From Lepisosteus oculatus (Eukaryota; Chordata; Actinopteri; Semionotiformes; Lepisosteidae), in the NCBI RefSeq assembly GCF_040954835.1, contig NC_090716.1, positions 17,340,775 to 17,404,774 on the forward strand: DNA of 64,000 nucleotides, written 5' to 3'. Position 1 is the first letter of the stretch. Each line of letters starts with the position of its first letter. Position numbers and translations under genes: made by a program. This document shows, piece after piece, positions 42,540 through 54,308 of the stretch. A model generated the notes under the pieces. The model had not been told where the DNA came from. It saw only the letters and a list, made by a program, of their open reading frames with translations, and searched no databases.

Positions 42540-44700
42540 CACCATCAACATAAGTTGCTGTTAATTATATTAAGTACATTGTGCCACTGGATCTGCTTTT
42601 TCCTGTAGTTTTTATTTGGACATTTTGCTTCCTAATTGATTGGTTTCACAACTGATTTTTTTTTTTTTTTTTTACTACTAGGGAGGTTCAGGTCCTACTT
42701 TTTAGGTACATTTGATGTAAGTAGAGGATGTTTATTAGCATTCTTTAGGCATCTAAGCTTTGGTATATATTTTTAGGCATTGACAATGTAAAGCACAGAA
42801 TTTTAATGGTTTGGGTTTATGAAAGTTATTAGATTTTGCCCCTGGGTGGTTTGTGCATTCAGTTGTGTAGAAATGAAAATGTACTTTATTTTCTTTGTAA
42901 CGTAGAGGTTTTTAGAATGAAGGTGTCTTTGGTTGTGATTGGCTCGGCTTTGGTTTTCTTTAGTTCTCATGTTTTACTTTTGGGGTTTTTTTTGTCTAGC
43001 TTTGGCTTCATTTTTTTTGTGTGAACTTTTTTACAATTACCTTGTCCCAACATGTTATCAACCTTTGTGTTCTTTTGTAGTATGTTTTGTCATCTTTGGT
43101 TGTAGTTCCCTAGTGTATTGAAGTGAACGTAGTTCGGGTACATTGGTTTTTGTATTAGAAACGAGGATGGGCAAGTGCCTTTGTTTTATATGGCTGGCTG
43201 GGGGTAGTTAAGGTTAGCCAGGGTTTCAGATACTGAAGACCTGAGTGTTTTGGGTTTTTGTTTGGTTGGCTTTCTCACTATTAGCCAGCCTCATTTTGTT
43301 TCTTTTATTTGGCACTGCTCTAGTTCCATGTTATCCTGTTTATGTACCAGTCACTTTAAATAAATCTTTTGCACCAAAACTTGTCATGCTTTCTAAGTTC
43401 TTCACCAGAAACCCACCACCATCCAAAACCATCCTAGAAGTTACAACTTTAGATGCTTGGGGTTGTAACAGGCACACTGGACAGCCTCTGTGACTAGCAG
43501 TACCATCCCCTATAGAGGGAGTTTTTACTCCTACAGTCCTGGAGGGGATTGCACCCTTGTAAGGTGTCATTTCCTCCTTTCTTGTTCCTTTATGCCTTTC
43601 TCCATGTGTAGGCAAACTCATGCATCTTGGGTAGTAAGGTTTTGCTTTTTACTTTACGCACCCTGCTCAATAGTGTTAGACCAGTCTGGAGGTAATGTTG
43701 GCACTATGGTTTATTTTTTCACTGTTTGTGGTTGCTGCTAATGTCATACTGGTACTTTTCCATCTGGGGTGGTTGACTTTTTTTTACTGATGCTCTCTAC
43801 AGTGCCTCCCATTAGTCACAATGGATACACTTATTTAAGAGTAAACAAGCAGTTCCAGTGCAACTGAAATTACACCAATTAAGTCTTCCATTCCCTTCAC
43901 TGTGAAAATGTCCCAAAAGCGGTTTACTTAAGCTGTCCATTGTACAAGGTTTTCTGTATGTGTAGTGAATTTGGGTGCAGCTATTTGTATGTCTTAATGC
44001 ATTAGTTGATGTCTTTAAAAAAAGTCTACTGGAAGTATTGCCAAGATGAATCCATTTCATACAGTAGTGATTGAGACTGCATTGCAAAGTAAGTACTATT
44101 TTTGTAACATGTTGGTGTGAAATTGTTATAGCTGCAGTAGTTGCAGATTATAGAATAGACCAAGAGAATATAATAGATTTAAGAAAGGAGTTATCGGAAT
44201 TGTATGGAGTTGTGTAGAGGTTGCCATTTAGGGCAGAGACAACTGCTAGCATTGGTGGCAGTAAAATTATTTATACATTAGGTTTACAGTCTAGCAAATG
44301 TAATTGTTACACAATTTTCATCCTTTTAAACTAATTCGATTTTTGGTTAGTGAGCTCTTTTTTTTTTATAGAGGGCTTGGTCTGTCTCTGCAATAGATCT
44401 GTTGTGGATGTTACTATAAGTGATTTCTGCCAGCAAGGAAGTATAAATCTATTTACAGTGGTTTAACCATACTGCTCACTGCACCAATGAAGATCAGATG
44501 GAATGCCATTCCTTTCCTCATCTACTTGTGCCAGAATGCAATTAACCTACGTCCATGTTCTTGGACTGTGGCAGAGAACACATCTCAGAGATAGCCACAA
44601 ACTGGAGACAAAATTACATGAGAAGCCCAAATCTGGTTCTCTTCCAGTCGTCCCACGAAGTGTAATGTGTAGAAAAATAAACTGGTGACAAGTACCATGT
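42540..44700. other. No gene recognised
   Basis: T-rich sequence with short frames but no family resemblance. A second AATAAA on the plus strand lies near 43360. Nothing else is supported. Confidence 0.45.
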
Positions 44701-44710
44701 GTAAGGAGTG

Positions 44711-44716
44711 TTTATT
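44711..44716 (-). terminator. Possible polyadenylation signal for the 45.71 kb minus promoter
   Basis: AATAAA on the minus strand about 1 kb downstream of the minus-strand TATA promoter at 45.71 kb. No coding exon between them is recognised. Confidence 0.2.
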
Positions 44717-45635
44717 TTCATGAGCCCTGCATGAAGGAGTCCTTTGGAACCATGATGATGGCTTGGAGAGAAGCAAGAATGTGCACATTGACATTTAATA
44801 AGCAATGGTATGTATCATTCATAGGATAAATAAGTTTCACATTAGTTATCACATCATAAACTTGAGTTGGTAGTTAAAGCAACCTTTTCTTCATTTTTAG
44901 AAGAACCCAAAAAAGTGTGAAAAGGTCAGGTTGTCCAGATCCTGCCTCTTCAAGTTCAACTGCTTGTAGATGTAATTACATTTCATTAATGAAAACACAA
45001 TGGTGACATACTGAGTTTATAATATATGCCACTCCAGTATTCATATATGCCATATGAGATTGGTAGTTATCAAGGTTTTGTTGATTTATTACTCTTCTAC
45101 TTTTGGTACAGTAGCTTAGCTGCTCAATGTATTCTACTAGAGTTTAGGGGTCTTTTTCTCCAATCCCAGAGGTTAGTGTGATTTGGGTCAGTCCAGTACA
45201 GAGTGTAATGACCTTTACAATTATAATCTATTTCATTAATTATATCCCAGTTTTTTCAAGTACCATGTTAACCATAAAAATGCCAACTTTGTAGGTTTTG
45301 AATTGCAAGTGCATGGTTTAGCTAAAGAGACACCTTAATTTGTGGTTCTGTTTTTAACACTTTTTATTTTTAAAACCTTTAATAATTTATCACATTATGA
45401 AATAAATCCTCATTTATATAGACCTGTTTGGAAGTGTCCACCAATTAAGTCAGTAGAAACTTTAACGTGCGAGTAGGTTATTGCAAAAAAGGTAGTAGAT
45501 TTGGTTAATAAATATAAAATAACAAATACTTTGCTCAACAAAAGGTTTGTAGTAGGAGCCAAGTGTATTTAATCTAAGTACCCCTTTTCTAAAATAAACT
45601 TTGTTAGAAAAAAAGATTTACAAAAGTAAGGAAAT

Positions 45636-45745
45636 AGTACTCACCACTTACCACTCTCCTTAACTCCTGGACTCTTGAATGAAAACAGAGGCACAGGGAG
45701 TCTGCTCTTTTATCCTCTGAGCTGGGCTGGCTCCTCCCCCTCAGA
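45636..45745 (-). promoter_or_regulatory. TATA promoter and exon 1, second leftward copy
   Basis: Minus-strand order: GGGGGAGGAGCCAGCCCAGC, GATAAAAGA at about 45714-45707, a first exon with CTGTTTTCATTCAAGAG, then two overlapping donor candidates, GTAAGT (45651-45646) and GTGAGT (45644-45639). It is about 80% like the 25.38 kb promoter by eye. Confidence 0.55.
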
Positions 45746-45749
45746 ATGT

Positions 45750-46430
45750 ACCAAGTCCAGTGAGGGGTGAAACCTTCACAACTGTATATAGTGGCTGGCT
45801 GAATTAAATCAAAAGTTATACAAACTCCATATAATACATCTATTCATTTGAAGATGGATAATGAATTTCTCATTTTGGGGTTAAATAAAGTGCGACTGAT
45901 TGAATCATATGTGGGAAGCTATTCATTGATGATTATTGTTAGCACTTTTGAGCCTCTTTGTGTTTTTTGATCAAGAGATTTATACAGATGTAGGCATTCA
46001 AAGTGCATGTTTAAACCTGGTTAATATGGAATCTTAATATCGAATTTTAAAACAAAAGGGTAATTTTGGTAGCTGAGCATAAAAAAACAGGAGAATAAAT
46101 CTTTGAACATCATATCATCATAAATTATATTGATTTAGTAATATAAACATTATACTTAATGTCTAAGACTGATAGAGGTAGCTTAAATAAAAAGTACACA
46201 GAAGGATTGCACTTTACAAACGTTATGCATCAAAGACTCACTTTATGTGGTTAAGTTTTGATGTGCTCTTTCTGACTATGTTAAATTTAAAACATTATTA
46301 AGATTAAAATATTATGGATTCTTTTAAAAAGCATATAAATCTTCTCTATGACTCCTTGCATTATTCCAATAAAATACATGTACTTTTTAGAATCCACTGA
46401 ATGAGGTAAGATTACTTTACTAGCCATATA
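45750..46430. other. No gene recognised
   Basis: AT-rich sequence upstream of the minus promoter with no supported feature. Confidence 0.45.
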
Positions 46431-46433
46431 CAA

Positions 46434-46640
46434 TTATAAAAGAATTTGTCTTTTTCTCATAAGCCAAACTTGCTGTCCATGAGATACAGAGAGGTCTGGG
46501 GCCATTATACAGCACCCCTGGAGCAATTGGCCTTGCTTAGGGGCCCAATGGAGAAAAAGCCCTCTGATAGCTGTGGGATTTGAACCAGCAACCTTCCAGC
46601 CACAGGTGCAAATCCTTAGCCACAGAGCCACCACACTTTT
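46434..46640 (-). mobile_element. tRNA-derived SINE
   Basis: On the minus strand a box A-like GTGGCTCTGTGGCTAAGGAT and a box B GGTTCAAATCCC are spaced as in a tRNA-derived pol III promoter. They are followed by a body with CAATTGCTCCAGGGGTGCTG. The 3' end is A-rich. The same family is present on the plus strand at 47.19 kb. Confidence 0.8.
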
Positions 46641-46839
46641 CTCATGGGATTATGAAATGGAAATATGTAGTAAAAGAAATTAGTAATCACATTAATGGAT
46701 CAAAATTTTAAAGATTTATGTAACTGATTGTATAACTGTAGTCTGTTTTCTTTGAAAATGTTTATTTTGTGACTCATTCAGTCCTGATTACTTTTGGAAC
46801 AGTTTGACCTGTCTGTTTCAGCAGCAGTTCCAAGTGCTC

Positions 46840-46925
46840 TGTTGGTGCAGTGGGTTTAGTTTAGTGTGGTCCTCTCACCCCCTGGGAGATCTGAGTTCAA
46901 TTCCTGCTTAGGGCTCAAGTTTTTT
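46840..46925 (+). mobile_element. tRNA-like SINE head fragment
   Basis: A box A-like GTGCAGTGGGTTTAGTTTAG and a box B-like GAGTTCAATTCCTG occur at tRNA spacing and are followed by a T-rich tail. The folded cloverleaf is not convincing, so this is a SINE head rather than a tRNA gene. Confidence 0.45.
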
Positions 46926-47094
46926 TTCTAATAAACAAAGTCTACTTTTTAAAAACATGAAATAGTAAATATGTATAGTATATTAAGATTTTTATATAAC
47001 TATAGACTTTTATATAACTTTTTTATATAACTGTCTAGTAAAACAAATCAGGAATGAAAAACAGGTAGAGCACGCTACATTATGTGTGCTGTTG

Positions 47095-47165
47095 GGTGCT
47101 GGATAGCTCAATGGGTTAGAGTATGGTATAAATGAGCTCAAGGTTGTGGGTTCAATTGCTGCATG
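47095..47165 (+). mobile_element. tRNA-like SINE head fragment
   Basis: TAGCTCAATGGGTTAGAG (box A) and GGGTTCAATTGCTGC (box B) at tRNA spacing. The acceptor stem does not pair well. It lies next to the full SINE at 47.19 kb. Confidence 0.5.
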
Positions 47166-47189
47166 GGCCATGAAATCCCATTTTCCATG

Positions 47190-47465
47190 GGGTGGTGTGG
47201 TGGCTCTATGGCTAAGGATCTGAGAGTGGCTGGTAGGTTGCTGGTTAGTATCCCACAGCTGGCACAGGAATCCTATTTCATTGGGCTCCTGAGTGAGGCC
47301 CTTTACCCCAAATGCTCCAGGGGTGCTGTACAAATGGCTGACCCTGCAGTCTGACCCCAAGCTTCTCTCCCTGTATGTGTGTCTCATACACGGGGTATGT
47401 GGAAAGAAATTCCTAATATCATAAAAATATATATGGCCAATAAAGTGTTATTATCTATTGTCCTT
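47190..47465 (+). mobile_element. tRNA-derived SINE, full length
   Basis: Starts with GTGGTGGCTCTATGGCTAAG. Box B has decayed (GGTTAGTATCCC). The body has CTCCAGGGGTGCTGTACAAA and a CTGACCCCAAGCTTCTCTCC segment. It ends in ATGGCCAATAAAGTG followed by TTAT repeats, like a LINE-mobilised 3' tail. Confidence 0.8.
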
Positions 47466-47844
47466 TACCTCTATAGGGACACAAAAAGTTTTAAAAGTTA
47501 AAAGTCCAAAACATCAATTTGTGATATTTTTGGCTGCTTAGTTATGTGATTCCATATTAATATAATTAAGTGGTATTAATTCAATGCCATTATTTATAAC
47601 TGCAAGTGGCATTTACTATGTATTCTTTGAAAAGGATAAAAATAATTTCACATGTATATAAACTATAGTGTTAGAAGCAGCATATTTAAACTTTTGTATA
47701 TCCCACTGTAATTTACCAATTTAAAGATTTTGATGCCTAAAAAGATGTACGAAGAAGGTGGAATACTGTTGTGTACATTATTTATATATTATGTTTTATT
47801 TTTACTTTCTGCTATAAAATTATATATTTGGATTTTCTCTTTGT

Positions 47845-48015
47845 CGATGTAAACCTGAAAGAGGCACATTATGTTCACACCCTACAGTATAATAATAAAC
47901 TATTTGTATATATCCAACTAAGCAATCTTGTTTTTATTCTATCTACTTACTTTTAAGTACTTTGATATTTAACATGCTGTCATACACAGTATACAATTCA
48001 ATTTCTATAACTGGC
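47845..48015 (+). repeat. Block duplicated at 61.20-61.37 kb
   Basis: Shares AACCTGAAAGAGG, CTACAGTATAATAAT, an ATATATCCAA stretch and TTTGATATTTAACATGCTGTC with 61.2 kb. The two copies flank the retrotransposon cluster in the same orientation. Confidence 0.65.
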
Positions 48016-48189
48016 AAAGATTTGTTCCTTACCTTTGACTTGGATTTAAACTCAGGCGTTTTCTGGTGACTGTCCAAATATTCCACAAAGAAGTGCAGTC
48101 CCACAACTGAGTGTTTGTAAAGTTGCAGCACCCAGCAGATGCTGAACCTTTTAAGTACTCCTGCATTATCACCTGTGTCTTCTGAATGG

Positions 48190-48456
48190 CTGGATCTGTA
48201 GATGGGCTGGCTAATACTTGTTTAGTCATCGGAATCAGGTGTGTCGCATTATGAACAATAGGGTTTTGCTAATTGACCATTTTGAGGGCATGTGGGGATA
48301 GGTTCTTGATGAATTAGCCACACCTCTGAGTTAATGATGAGGGGTTTAATAACACAGCCTTGGAGACTAGTAGTCAGTCTGCTTCTGGCTCCTGGATGGG
48401 TAGGAGCTCCTGGCTTGCAGCTGTGTTAGCCCAAAGACTGCTATGGAAGGTGAGTG
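48190..48456 (+). promoter_or_regulatory. TATA-like promoter and exon 1, rightward copy 3
   Basis: GGCTAATACTTGTTTAGTCA, then CAGGTGTGT, GAATTAGCCACACCTCTGAG, a TATA-like TTTAATAA at 48345-48352, an exon with CTTGCAGCTGTGTTAGCC, and an ATG at 48444 two codons before a consensus donor GTGAGT at 48450. The promoter body is very close to the next copy 590 bp downstream. Confidence 0.55.
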
Positions 48457-48639
48457 GTTTTGATGTTTGTTGGGTTTGGGTGGTAATTTGAAGAAGGTTG
48501 TAGGTTGAAGTTGTTGACAGTTGAAGTTTTTGAAGGTGTTTAGAATATTTTTGTACTGTGAGTTTGGGAAGGGTTTTTGTATGTGATGGGTGGAAAGGTA
48601 ACATATTTAGTTGAAACTTGACTGTCTTCTAAAGACTGT

Positions 48640-49030
48640 CCAAATGTTCCACAAAGTAGTGCAGTCCCACAACTAAGTGTTTGTAAAAAAAAAAAAAAAA
48701 AAAAGTTACCCAGCAGATCCTGAACCTCTAAGTAGCCCCCACATTATCACCGGTGCATTTTGAATGGCTGGATCTGTAGATGGGCTGGCTAATACTTGTT
48801 TAGTCATTGGAAACAGGTGTGTCACATTATGAACAATAGGGCTTTGCAAATTGACCATTTTGAGGACATGTTGTGGTAGGTTCCTGGTGAATTAGCCACA
48901 CTTCTGAGTTAATGATGAGGGTTTTAAAAACGCAGCCTTGGGTCTAGTAGTCAGTCTGTTCCTGGTTCCTGTAAGGGTAGGAGGTCTTGGCTTGCAGCTG
49001 TGTTAGCCGAAAGACTGAGAAAGGTGGGTG
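48640..49030 (+). promoter_or_regulatory. TATA-like promoter and exon 1, rightward copy 4
   Basis: A tandem duplicate of the 48.19 kb block, starting in the shared TGTCCAAATGTTCCACAAAG segment and interrupted by a poly-A of about 20. The TATA-like TTTTAAAA lies at 48922-48929. The ATG of copy 3 is lost, and the donor is GTGGGT at 49024. Confidence 0.5.
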
Positions 49031-50140
49031 TTTTTTATGCTTTTTGGGGGGGGGGGGATAATATTTGTGCAATGTGGGTTTGGGAAGGTTTGTGGTACTT
49101 GTTGAGTTTAATGGTACTATAATCAGTTGAAACTAGAGTTTGTTTTCTGGAGTTATGGAAGAAAAGTTACTTTAGTTTATTTTAATGTGTTCTGAAATCT
49201 GATGTTTATACTTGTGAGGGTTATGTTCTTTGAATTGAAATGTTTTCAGCCATGGGTTGTGTTCTATAAGATTCTTTGTAAATGGGTTTTCCAAAGGGTG
49301 GTAGGATTTCAAAGGATTTAAACCTGTTTGGACCTGAATTTGTTAATTTTCATTGGTTTTTGTAAGCAGTCAAGGCTATAGGACATTACAGTCTTGGATG
49401 ATTGTTTTCAAAAAGGTGGCAGGTAAGAGAATGTAAATGTTGGAACTTTGCAATTTTCATATTTTGGAATTTCTATTGCTTTGTATTGTATTTTTTTGAG
49501 AGTCATGCAATACAATGTAGAACTGAAATTGGAGCATTTATTTGCTCTACGATTGTGGAGGTAGTTTGTTTTTTCTTGATGGAAGTGTGCACAATTACAT
49601 TAGTTTAGCAAGGGGTATTGTGCAGGAAGGGAGGTGTTAGTTTTGGGGGTCGGTTTGTTTTGATTTGTACAGATGCAGCCATTCAAAACGAGCTGGGTAC
49701 GCTGTGGTACAACGCGGTGGGCGTGTTGCATCAAAACGTGCAATTTCGTGTCATACTGCAATTGACTGTATGCAAATTAGATTGTTAATAGTACCCGGAT
49801 TCACCTTGTAAAACCACCAGGTGGAGCTCATAAAGCTTAACCTTGGATGTCCAGCATTTGAGCTGTCACCAGAAATTGCCAGTTTTGAATCCCGATCACT
49901 GCTGAGGGACAACCTTTATTCAATTAAGAATTTAAGTTGTATATTCTTTAGACTTTAAACTGTGTATTACAGCATGTTAATCATCCAACATTAAAAAGGG
50001 TATATTTGAGGAAAGCAAGATTGCTCAGTTGGACAAAAGCACACAACCTACCTTTATCATAAATATTTTATGCATCAGTATTTACTGAAGATATTACTAA
50101 TAGTATTAATGAATGTAGTTTTTTTTCAGTTCTGATATTC
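49030..50140. other. No gene recognised; T/G-rich
   Basis: G/T-rich plus strand as in the 26-42 kb array, but without recognisable block repeats. A SINE-like fragment with TTTTGAATCCCGATC lies near 49890. Confidence 0.4.
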
Positions 50141-50400
50141 TATTCGTGGGATGCTACTCTTGACTTCCGAGCCTGTGAGCGGGTCAGTCTGTCATGCCAT
50201 CCCGACATACACTTCTGAATACTTGGCTTTCTTTGGGTTGTCTCTCCTGGCTTCCGTGATTGAATGTTGAGCTGGCTTTCCTATTCTTATTGCCGGATAT
50301 CACTCCGGACATCCGTGTCTGTGAGCGGGCTCCTTGCCTGGCTCTCCTTGGGTTGTTCATTCCGATATCAGTGATAGAATGTTGAACATGTTTTGCCCAG
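50140..50400 (+). repeat. Tandem pair of about 140-160 bp
   Basis: CCGAGCCTGTGAGCGGGTC at about 50168 and CCGTGTCTGTGAGCGGGCT at about 50312 start related units. Both continue through GGGTTGT and GAATGTTGA. Confidence 0.55.
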
Positions 50401-50509
50401 TCTGTGTTTTTTTTTCTTGTTTTTTGCTTGGTGTTGATTTTTCACTTCCCGGTTTCCCCTTCTTTATGGTCTCCCAGGTTTAATTCTGTTGTGGTTTGTG
50501 CTTTTTTTT

Positions 50510-51296
50510 TTTTGGCAAGTCTCCGGAGCTCTACTTGACCCCCCCCTTCCTCTACCCAATAAAGTTTTAATACCCTGGAGGAGGGGGCAGCTCTCAGCCG
50601 TGGACTCCTGGAGGTTTCCCTTCTGTTAAATGAGGTTTTTCCTCCCCCAAGTGCTATGAAGCTCACTTATTTGTTTGGACGTTAGGAGCCACCCATTAAG
50701 GGGGGGGGCGTACTGTCCCGCCCCCTGCAGGGTGCTCCTACTGTCTTGTCCCTAGTTTCCTGTGCTTTGCTCTCCTTCCGGTGTCTCTCTCTCCCGGGGG
50801 CTATATATTTCTGGGTAACTTATTCTCCTTCGCTCAGCATTGATGTTTGGATATCCTGAGACCCCCGCCTAGCACCAGGTCGCTGCTCCGTCCGTGGCCT
50901 GAGGGCAAAGGTGTCACGCCCAGTACACCTAGAGGGCGCTCTACTTTCCTCCTGTTCCTAGTTCCATGTGATTTATTCTTGTCTTTTTGTGTAGCCTATT
51001 TATTTCCTGCTTCTGCTCTGCTACTCACTCAGCATTGACGTTTGGATGTCCTGAAATCCACCTAGCACCAGGTTGCCCCACCTGTTGCATGTTTTAACTT
51101 TGTCCTGGGCTCCCATGCACTCTGATCTCCCTGGCTCCGAGCTCCCACCACCTCTGGTCTGGGTTTCCATGCCCCTATGTGTTAATTGTTTCCCCTGTTC
51201 CATTAGGGTTTATTTTTGTTTGATTTTGTCTGTTCTGCCTTTTTTTGTGTTGCTCCTCCGGAGCCCAGTCCAGCCCCCCCTTCCTCTACTCAATAA

Positions 51297-51334
<38 letters not shown>

Positions 51335-51850
51335 TGAAGGAGGGGGCAGTTCTCAGCCGTGAACTGCTGGAGGTTTCCTTTCAGTTAAATGAGGTTTTTC
51401 CTCTCCCCAGTGCTGTGCAGCTCACTTATTTGTATGGACGTTAGGAGCTACCCATGAAGGGGGGGGGGGGGTGTACTGTCACGCCCTCTGCAGGATGCTC
51501 CTACTGTCTTGTCCCTAGTTTCCTGTGCTTTGCTCTCCTTCCGTTGTCTCTCTCTCTCGCAGGGGCTATATATTTCTGGGTAACTTCGCTCAGCATTGAT
51601 GTTCGGATATCCTGAGACCCCGCCTAGCACCAGGTCGCTGCTCCGTCCGTGGCCTGAGGGCATAGGTGTCACGCCCAGTACACCTAGAGGGCGCTCTACT
51701 TTCCTCCTGTTCCTAGTTCCATGTGATTTATTCTTGTCTTTTTGTGTAGCCTATTTATTTCCTGCTTCTGCTCTGCTACTCACTCAGCACTGACGTTTGG
51801 ATGTCCTGAAATCCACCTAGCACCAGGTTGCCCCACATCCGCTAACTGAG
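50510..51850 (+). mobile_element. Tandemly duplicated LTR fragments with polypurine tract
   Basis: Two copies, spaced about 766 bp, contain: a CAATAAAGTTTT polyadenylation signal, a CTCAGCCGTGGACTCCTGG-type segment, a purine/G run (50698-50708; 51459-51470), then an LTR-like start TGTCCCGCC or TGTCACGCCC (50715; 51478). A further TGTCACGCCCAGTACACC start occurs at 50912 and 51669. The two LTR-like modules share a GATATCCTGAGACC or GATGTCCTGAAATCC segment, so they are related. No pol sequence in this orientation is attached. Confidence 0.6.
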
Positions 51851-51854
51851 GGCA

Positions 51855-52090
51855 TAGGTTTCTATACGGCATTTCCTGAACAGCTGAGCCCAGGCTAACC
51901 CCCGTCTTGCTCCTACGCATGGGGTCTTTTTGCTCTCCTGCCATTCCATGGTTCGTCCTTTCCGACATCCGTGACAAAAGGTTTCTATATGCCAATCCAG
52001 AACTCTTTGCACTGCTGAGCCCGGGCTAACTCCCTGTTCGGCCTCTTTGCATGGGGTCTTTTTCTGCTCTCCTGCTATTTTATGGTTCTA
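51855..52090 (+). repeat. Tandem pair of about 118 bp
   Basis: AGGTTTCTATACGGCATTTC at about 51858 and AGGTTTCTATATGCCAATCC at about 51978 begin related units, both ending with GCATGGGGTCTTTTT and CTCTCCTGC. Confidence 0.6.
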
Positions 52091-53340
52091 AAAAACTTTT
52101 CTAAAAATTTAAAAAAAGATTACATTGGCATGCCTGTAGCTTTTTCACGAAACCTCCTTGAGTTACGAAAACACTGGCTGTGTGTACAAAGTACATTGTG
52201 ACTGTTTTCACAGCCTTCACTGTCATTTTTAAGCCATTTTTTTTTTACCATGCTGAATTATTCTTCTGTCCATATCTTTGGAAGGGAAGTGCAGAAAGCC
52301 TTCAAACAAATGCATTTTAAAGACCACGACTTGTGAAAGTGTTCACAGCCTCCAGGTAAAACATCAGTGAGCTAATTCTTTTTTTAAAACCTCTGGTTTT
52401 TCATTAATGCTTAATTATGCACTAACTGGAACCTGGGGGGCCGCTGTGTACACACATTCACAATGTGAGAAATACTGCTCAATACGGCTTTGTGGAAAAA
52501 TTCCTATATCACCATAGGAAGCAGAACAGCGCAGCCTCCAATTACCAAGACTGTAAGCACGGGAATTAAGCTTTGTTTGATTTCTGAAACCCTTTATTTA
52601 TGTCCTGTTTTCATTCAGGTAAGGGTAAACTATATACACAATACTGCTGACAGCAGGAAAATTCAAATTGTTACTCGGCAGCTTATTAGCAGCTCCACAA
52701 TGCTGCAAGTAAGTGTTTTATACTTTCCAAGTCATGCTTTGTGTTGTGAAACTTTTTTTTGAAGATGACACTACAGGTAATACTGGAATAGGGGGTCTTC
52801 ATGACTCAATAGCATTTACACACCAGACAGCCCCCCTCACGTTATACAACCTTGCTTTGGGTTGAGAAACTGTTGTGTGTTTTTTTTTTTTTTTTTTTTT
52901 TTATAAGAGAACACTGCAGGTACTACACTGGGATGGGGAGTGCTTCCAGTAATTTCTGGGTTTCCTGTGTCTTATTTCAGTTTCACATTGGTTCTGAAAG
53001 TTAACAGTTTTGTAAGACATACTGCGTTTTGGGAGTATTGAAACTGTTACTTGGCTTTCTTTGTGAGGGGAGTTATCCTGAGAAAAGATACTTTTCATTA
53101 CTGTTTTCAAATATAGCTATTATGCTGTGCAGTGTGGGGTAGCGGTTTACTTTAGTGCCTGGAATCTAAAACCATTAAAAGGGTTATGAACAACAGGAGG
53201 CCATTCACTCAATCTAGCTAATGTAATACTTAATTTTAATCTGAGGACCCTTTTCTTTTTTTTTTTTTTTTTTTTTTTAAAGAAGCTCAAGTTAAATGAT
53301 CAAAAACAGTTGGACAGATGTTGAAGTTGACCCACAACTG
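52090..53340. other. No gene recognised
   Basis: AT-rich, with poly-T runs. A partly repeated segment (ACACTACAGGTAATAC near 52770 and ACACTGCAGGTACTAC near 52912) is visible. No coding frame is supported. Confidence 0.4.
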
Positions 53341-53346
53341 GCTAAA

Positions 53347-53823
53347 TGTCACTGAAGTCACTAGGGACTTGTGTGGGGGGGGGGGGGGGGAGATTTTAGG
53401 ACCTTATGCGGTGCTTAGAGAATAGGTGTCCAGAAATCCATAGGACGAAAGACAGAATACGAGGTTGAATAGGCAGGCTAGGTCGGGTTTCCAGTAGTTA
53501 AGTCGGTACGGTGTCCAAATCAAAAAGCTGTGAAACAGAAATGAAGACAAAGCCGGGGACAGAGCAATCGGATATCCAGTAGTCAGGTCTGTGAGGTATC
53601 CAAATCCAAAAGCTGTGAGACAAAAATGAAGACGTTGCTGAAGACAAAACGGGGTCGGTATCCAGAAGTCAGTTCAGTAAGGTAAGCGCACAAGAGAAAG
53701 GCTAAGACATCTCAACAGTGAGCGAGGGTTTAAATGGGAAAGAGGGTGTGAGCAGTGCTAATTGCTCAACTAGGGCGCAGGTGTTGATGCGGAGAGGTGC
53801 ACGCGGGAGTGCGGTTCGTGACA
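53347..53823 (-). mobile_element. 3' LTR of gypsy element 1
   Basis: On the minus strand it begins TGTCACGAACCGCACTCC right after a G-run polypurine tract (53826-53838). It contains a TTTAAACCC TATA-like site (about 53730) and ends in GACTTCAGTGACA at 53347. The TG...CA ends fit an LTR of 477 bp. Its last part recurs at 58275-58382 as the 5' LTR remnant. A run of about 17 C on the minus strand (G on plus) near 53375-53391 is absent from that copy. Confidence 0.8.
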
Positions 53824-54215
53824 GTACCCCCCCCCCCCGCTCACGGGCGGCTCTGGATGCCGTAGACTGACGGAAGATCCTGATGAGGGACTTATCCAGG
53901 ATGTCCCATTCTGGAATCCACGATCTGTCCTTGGGACTTTATCCTTCCCAGTCTTAGGTACTGGCACTGCCCCCAGTGCCAAGGTGGAAGTGCCATTGAT
54001 GAGATGGCCGAGGTTGGGGTCTAGAGAGGGGAGACGGTGATAAGGCTTAAAAAGAGAAACGTGGAAGGTTGGGTGGATTCGAAGGGTAGGGGGGAGAGCA
54101 AGACAAAAGCTAACCGGGGTGATCCTGGAAACAACCCAGAAAGGGCCGACAAAATGGGGTCCCAACTTGACAGAGGGTTGGCGTAATGGAATGTTCTTGG
54201 TTGATAACCAGACAA
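53770..54215 (-). pseudogene. Gypsy element 1 integrase C-terminus / chromodomain-linker region
   Basis: The minus-strand frames contain GPHFVGPFWVVSRITPVSFC, then LPPTLRIHPTFHVSLFKPY. This is the conserved GPF/Y module that ends integrase in chromovirus-type Ty3/gypsy elements. The 131-codon frame runs to just past the polypurine tract. A frame change separates it from the integrase core. Confidence 0.85.
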
Positions 54216-54308
54216 GTTGTCCCCTTTGGAGCCTGGGAAAGGGTCTTCTGTGCTTGTTTTCCAGAGTTAAGAGAAGACGTATATTGACAGATGGAGGGAA
54301 TATCCGAG

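Noticed and set aside
46840..47165. tRNA genes suggested by box A and box B motifs
   Set aside because: Acceptor and anticodon stems do not pair properly and the sequences run into SINE bodies, so they are SINE heads.
26140..48810. TAATGCTTGTTTGG near the promoters resembling the fish miR-430 sequence
   Set aside because: Similarity is limited to about 12 bases, it does not lie in a hairpin, and it sits at a fixed place in a TATA promoter block.
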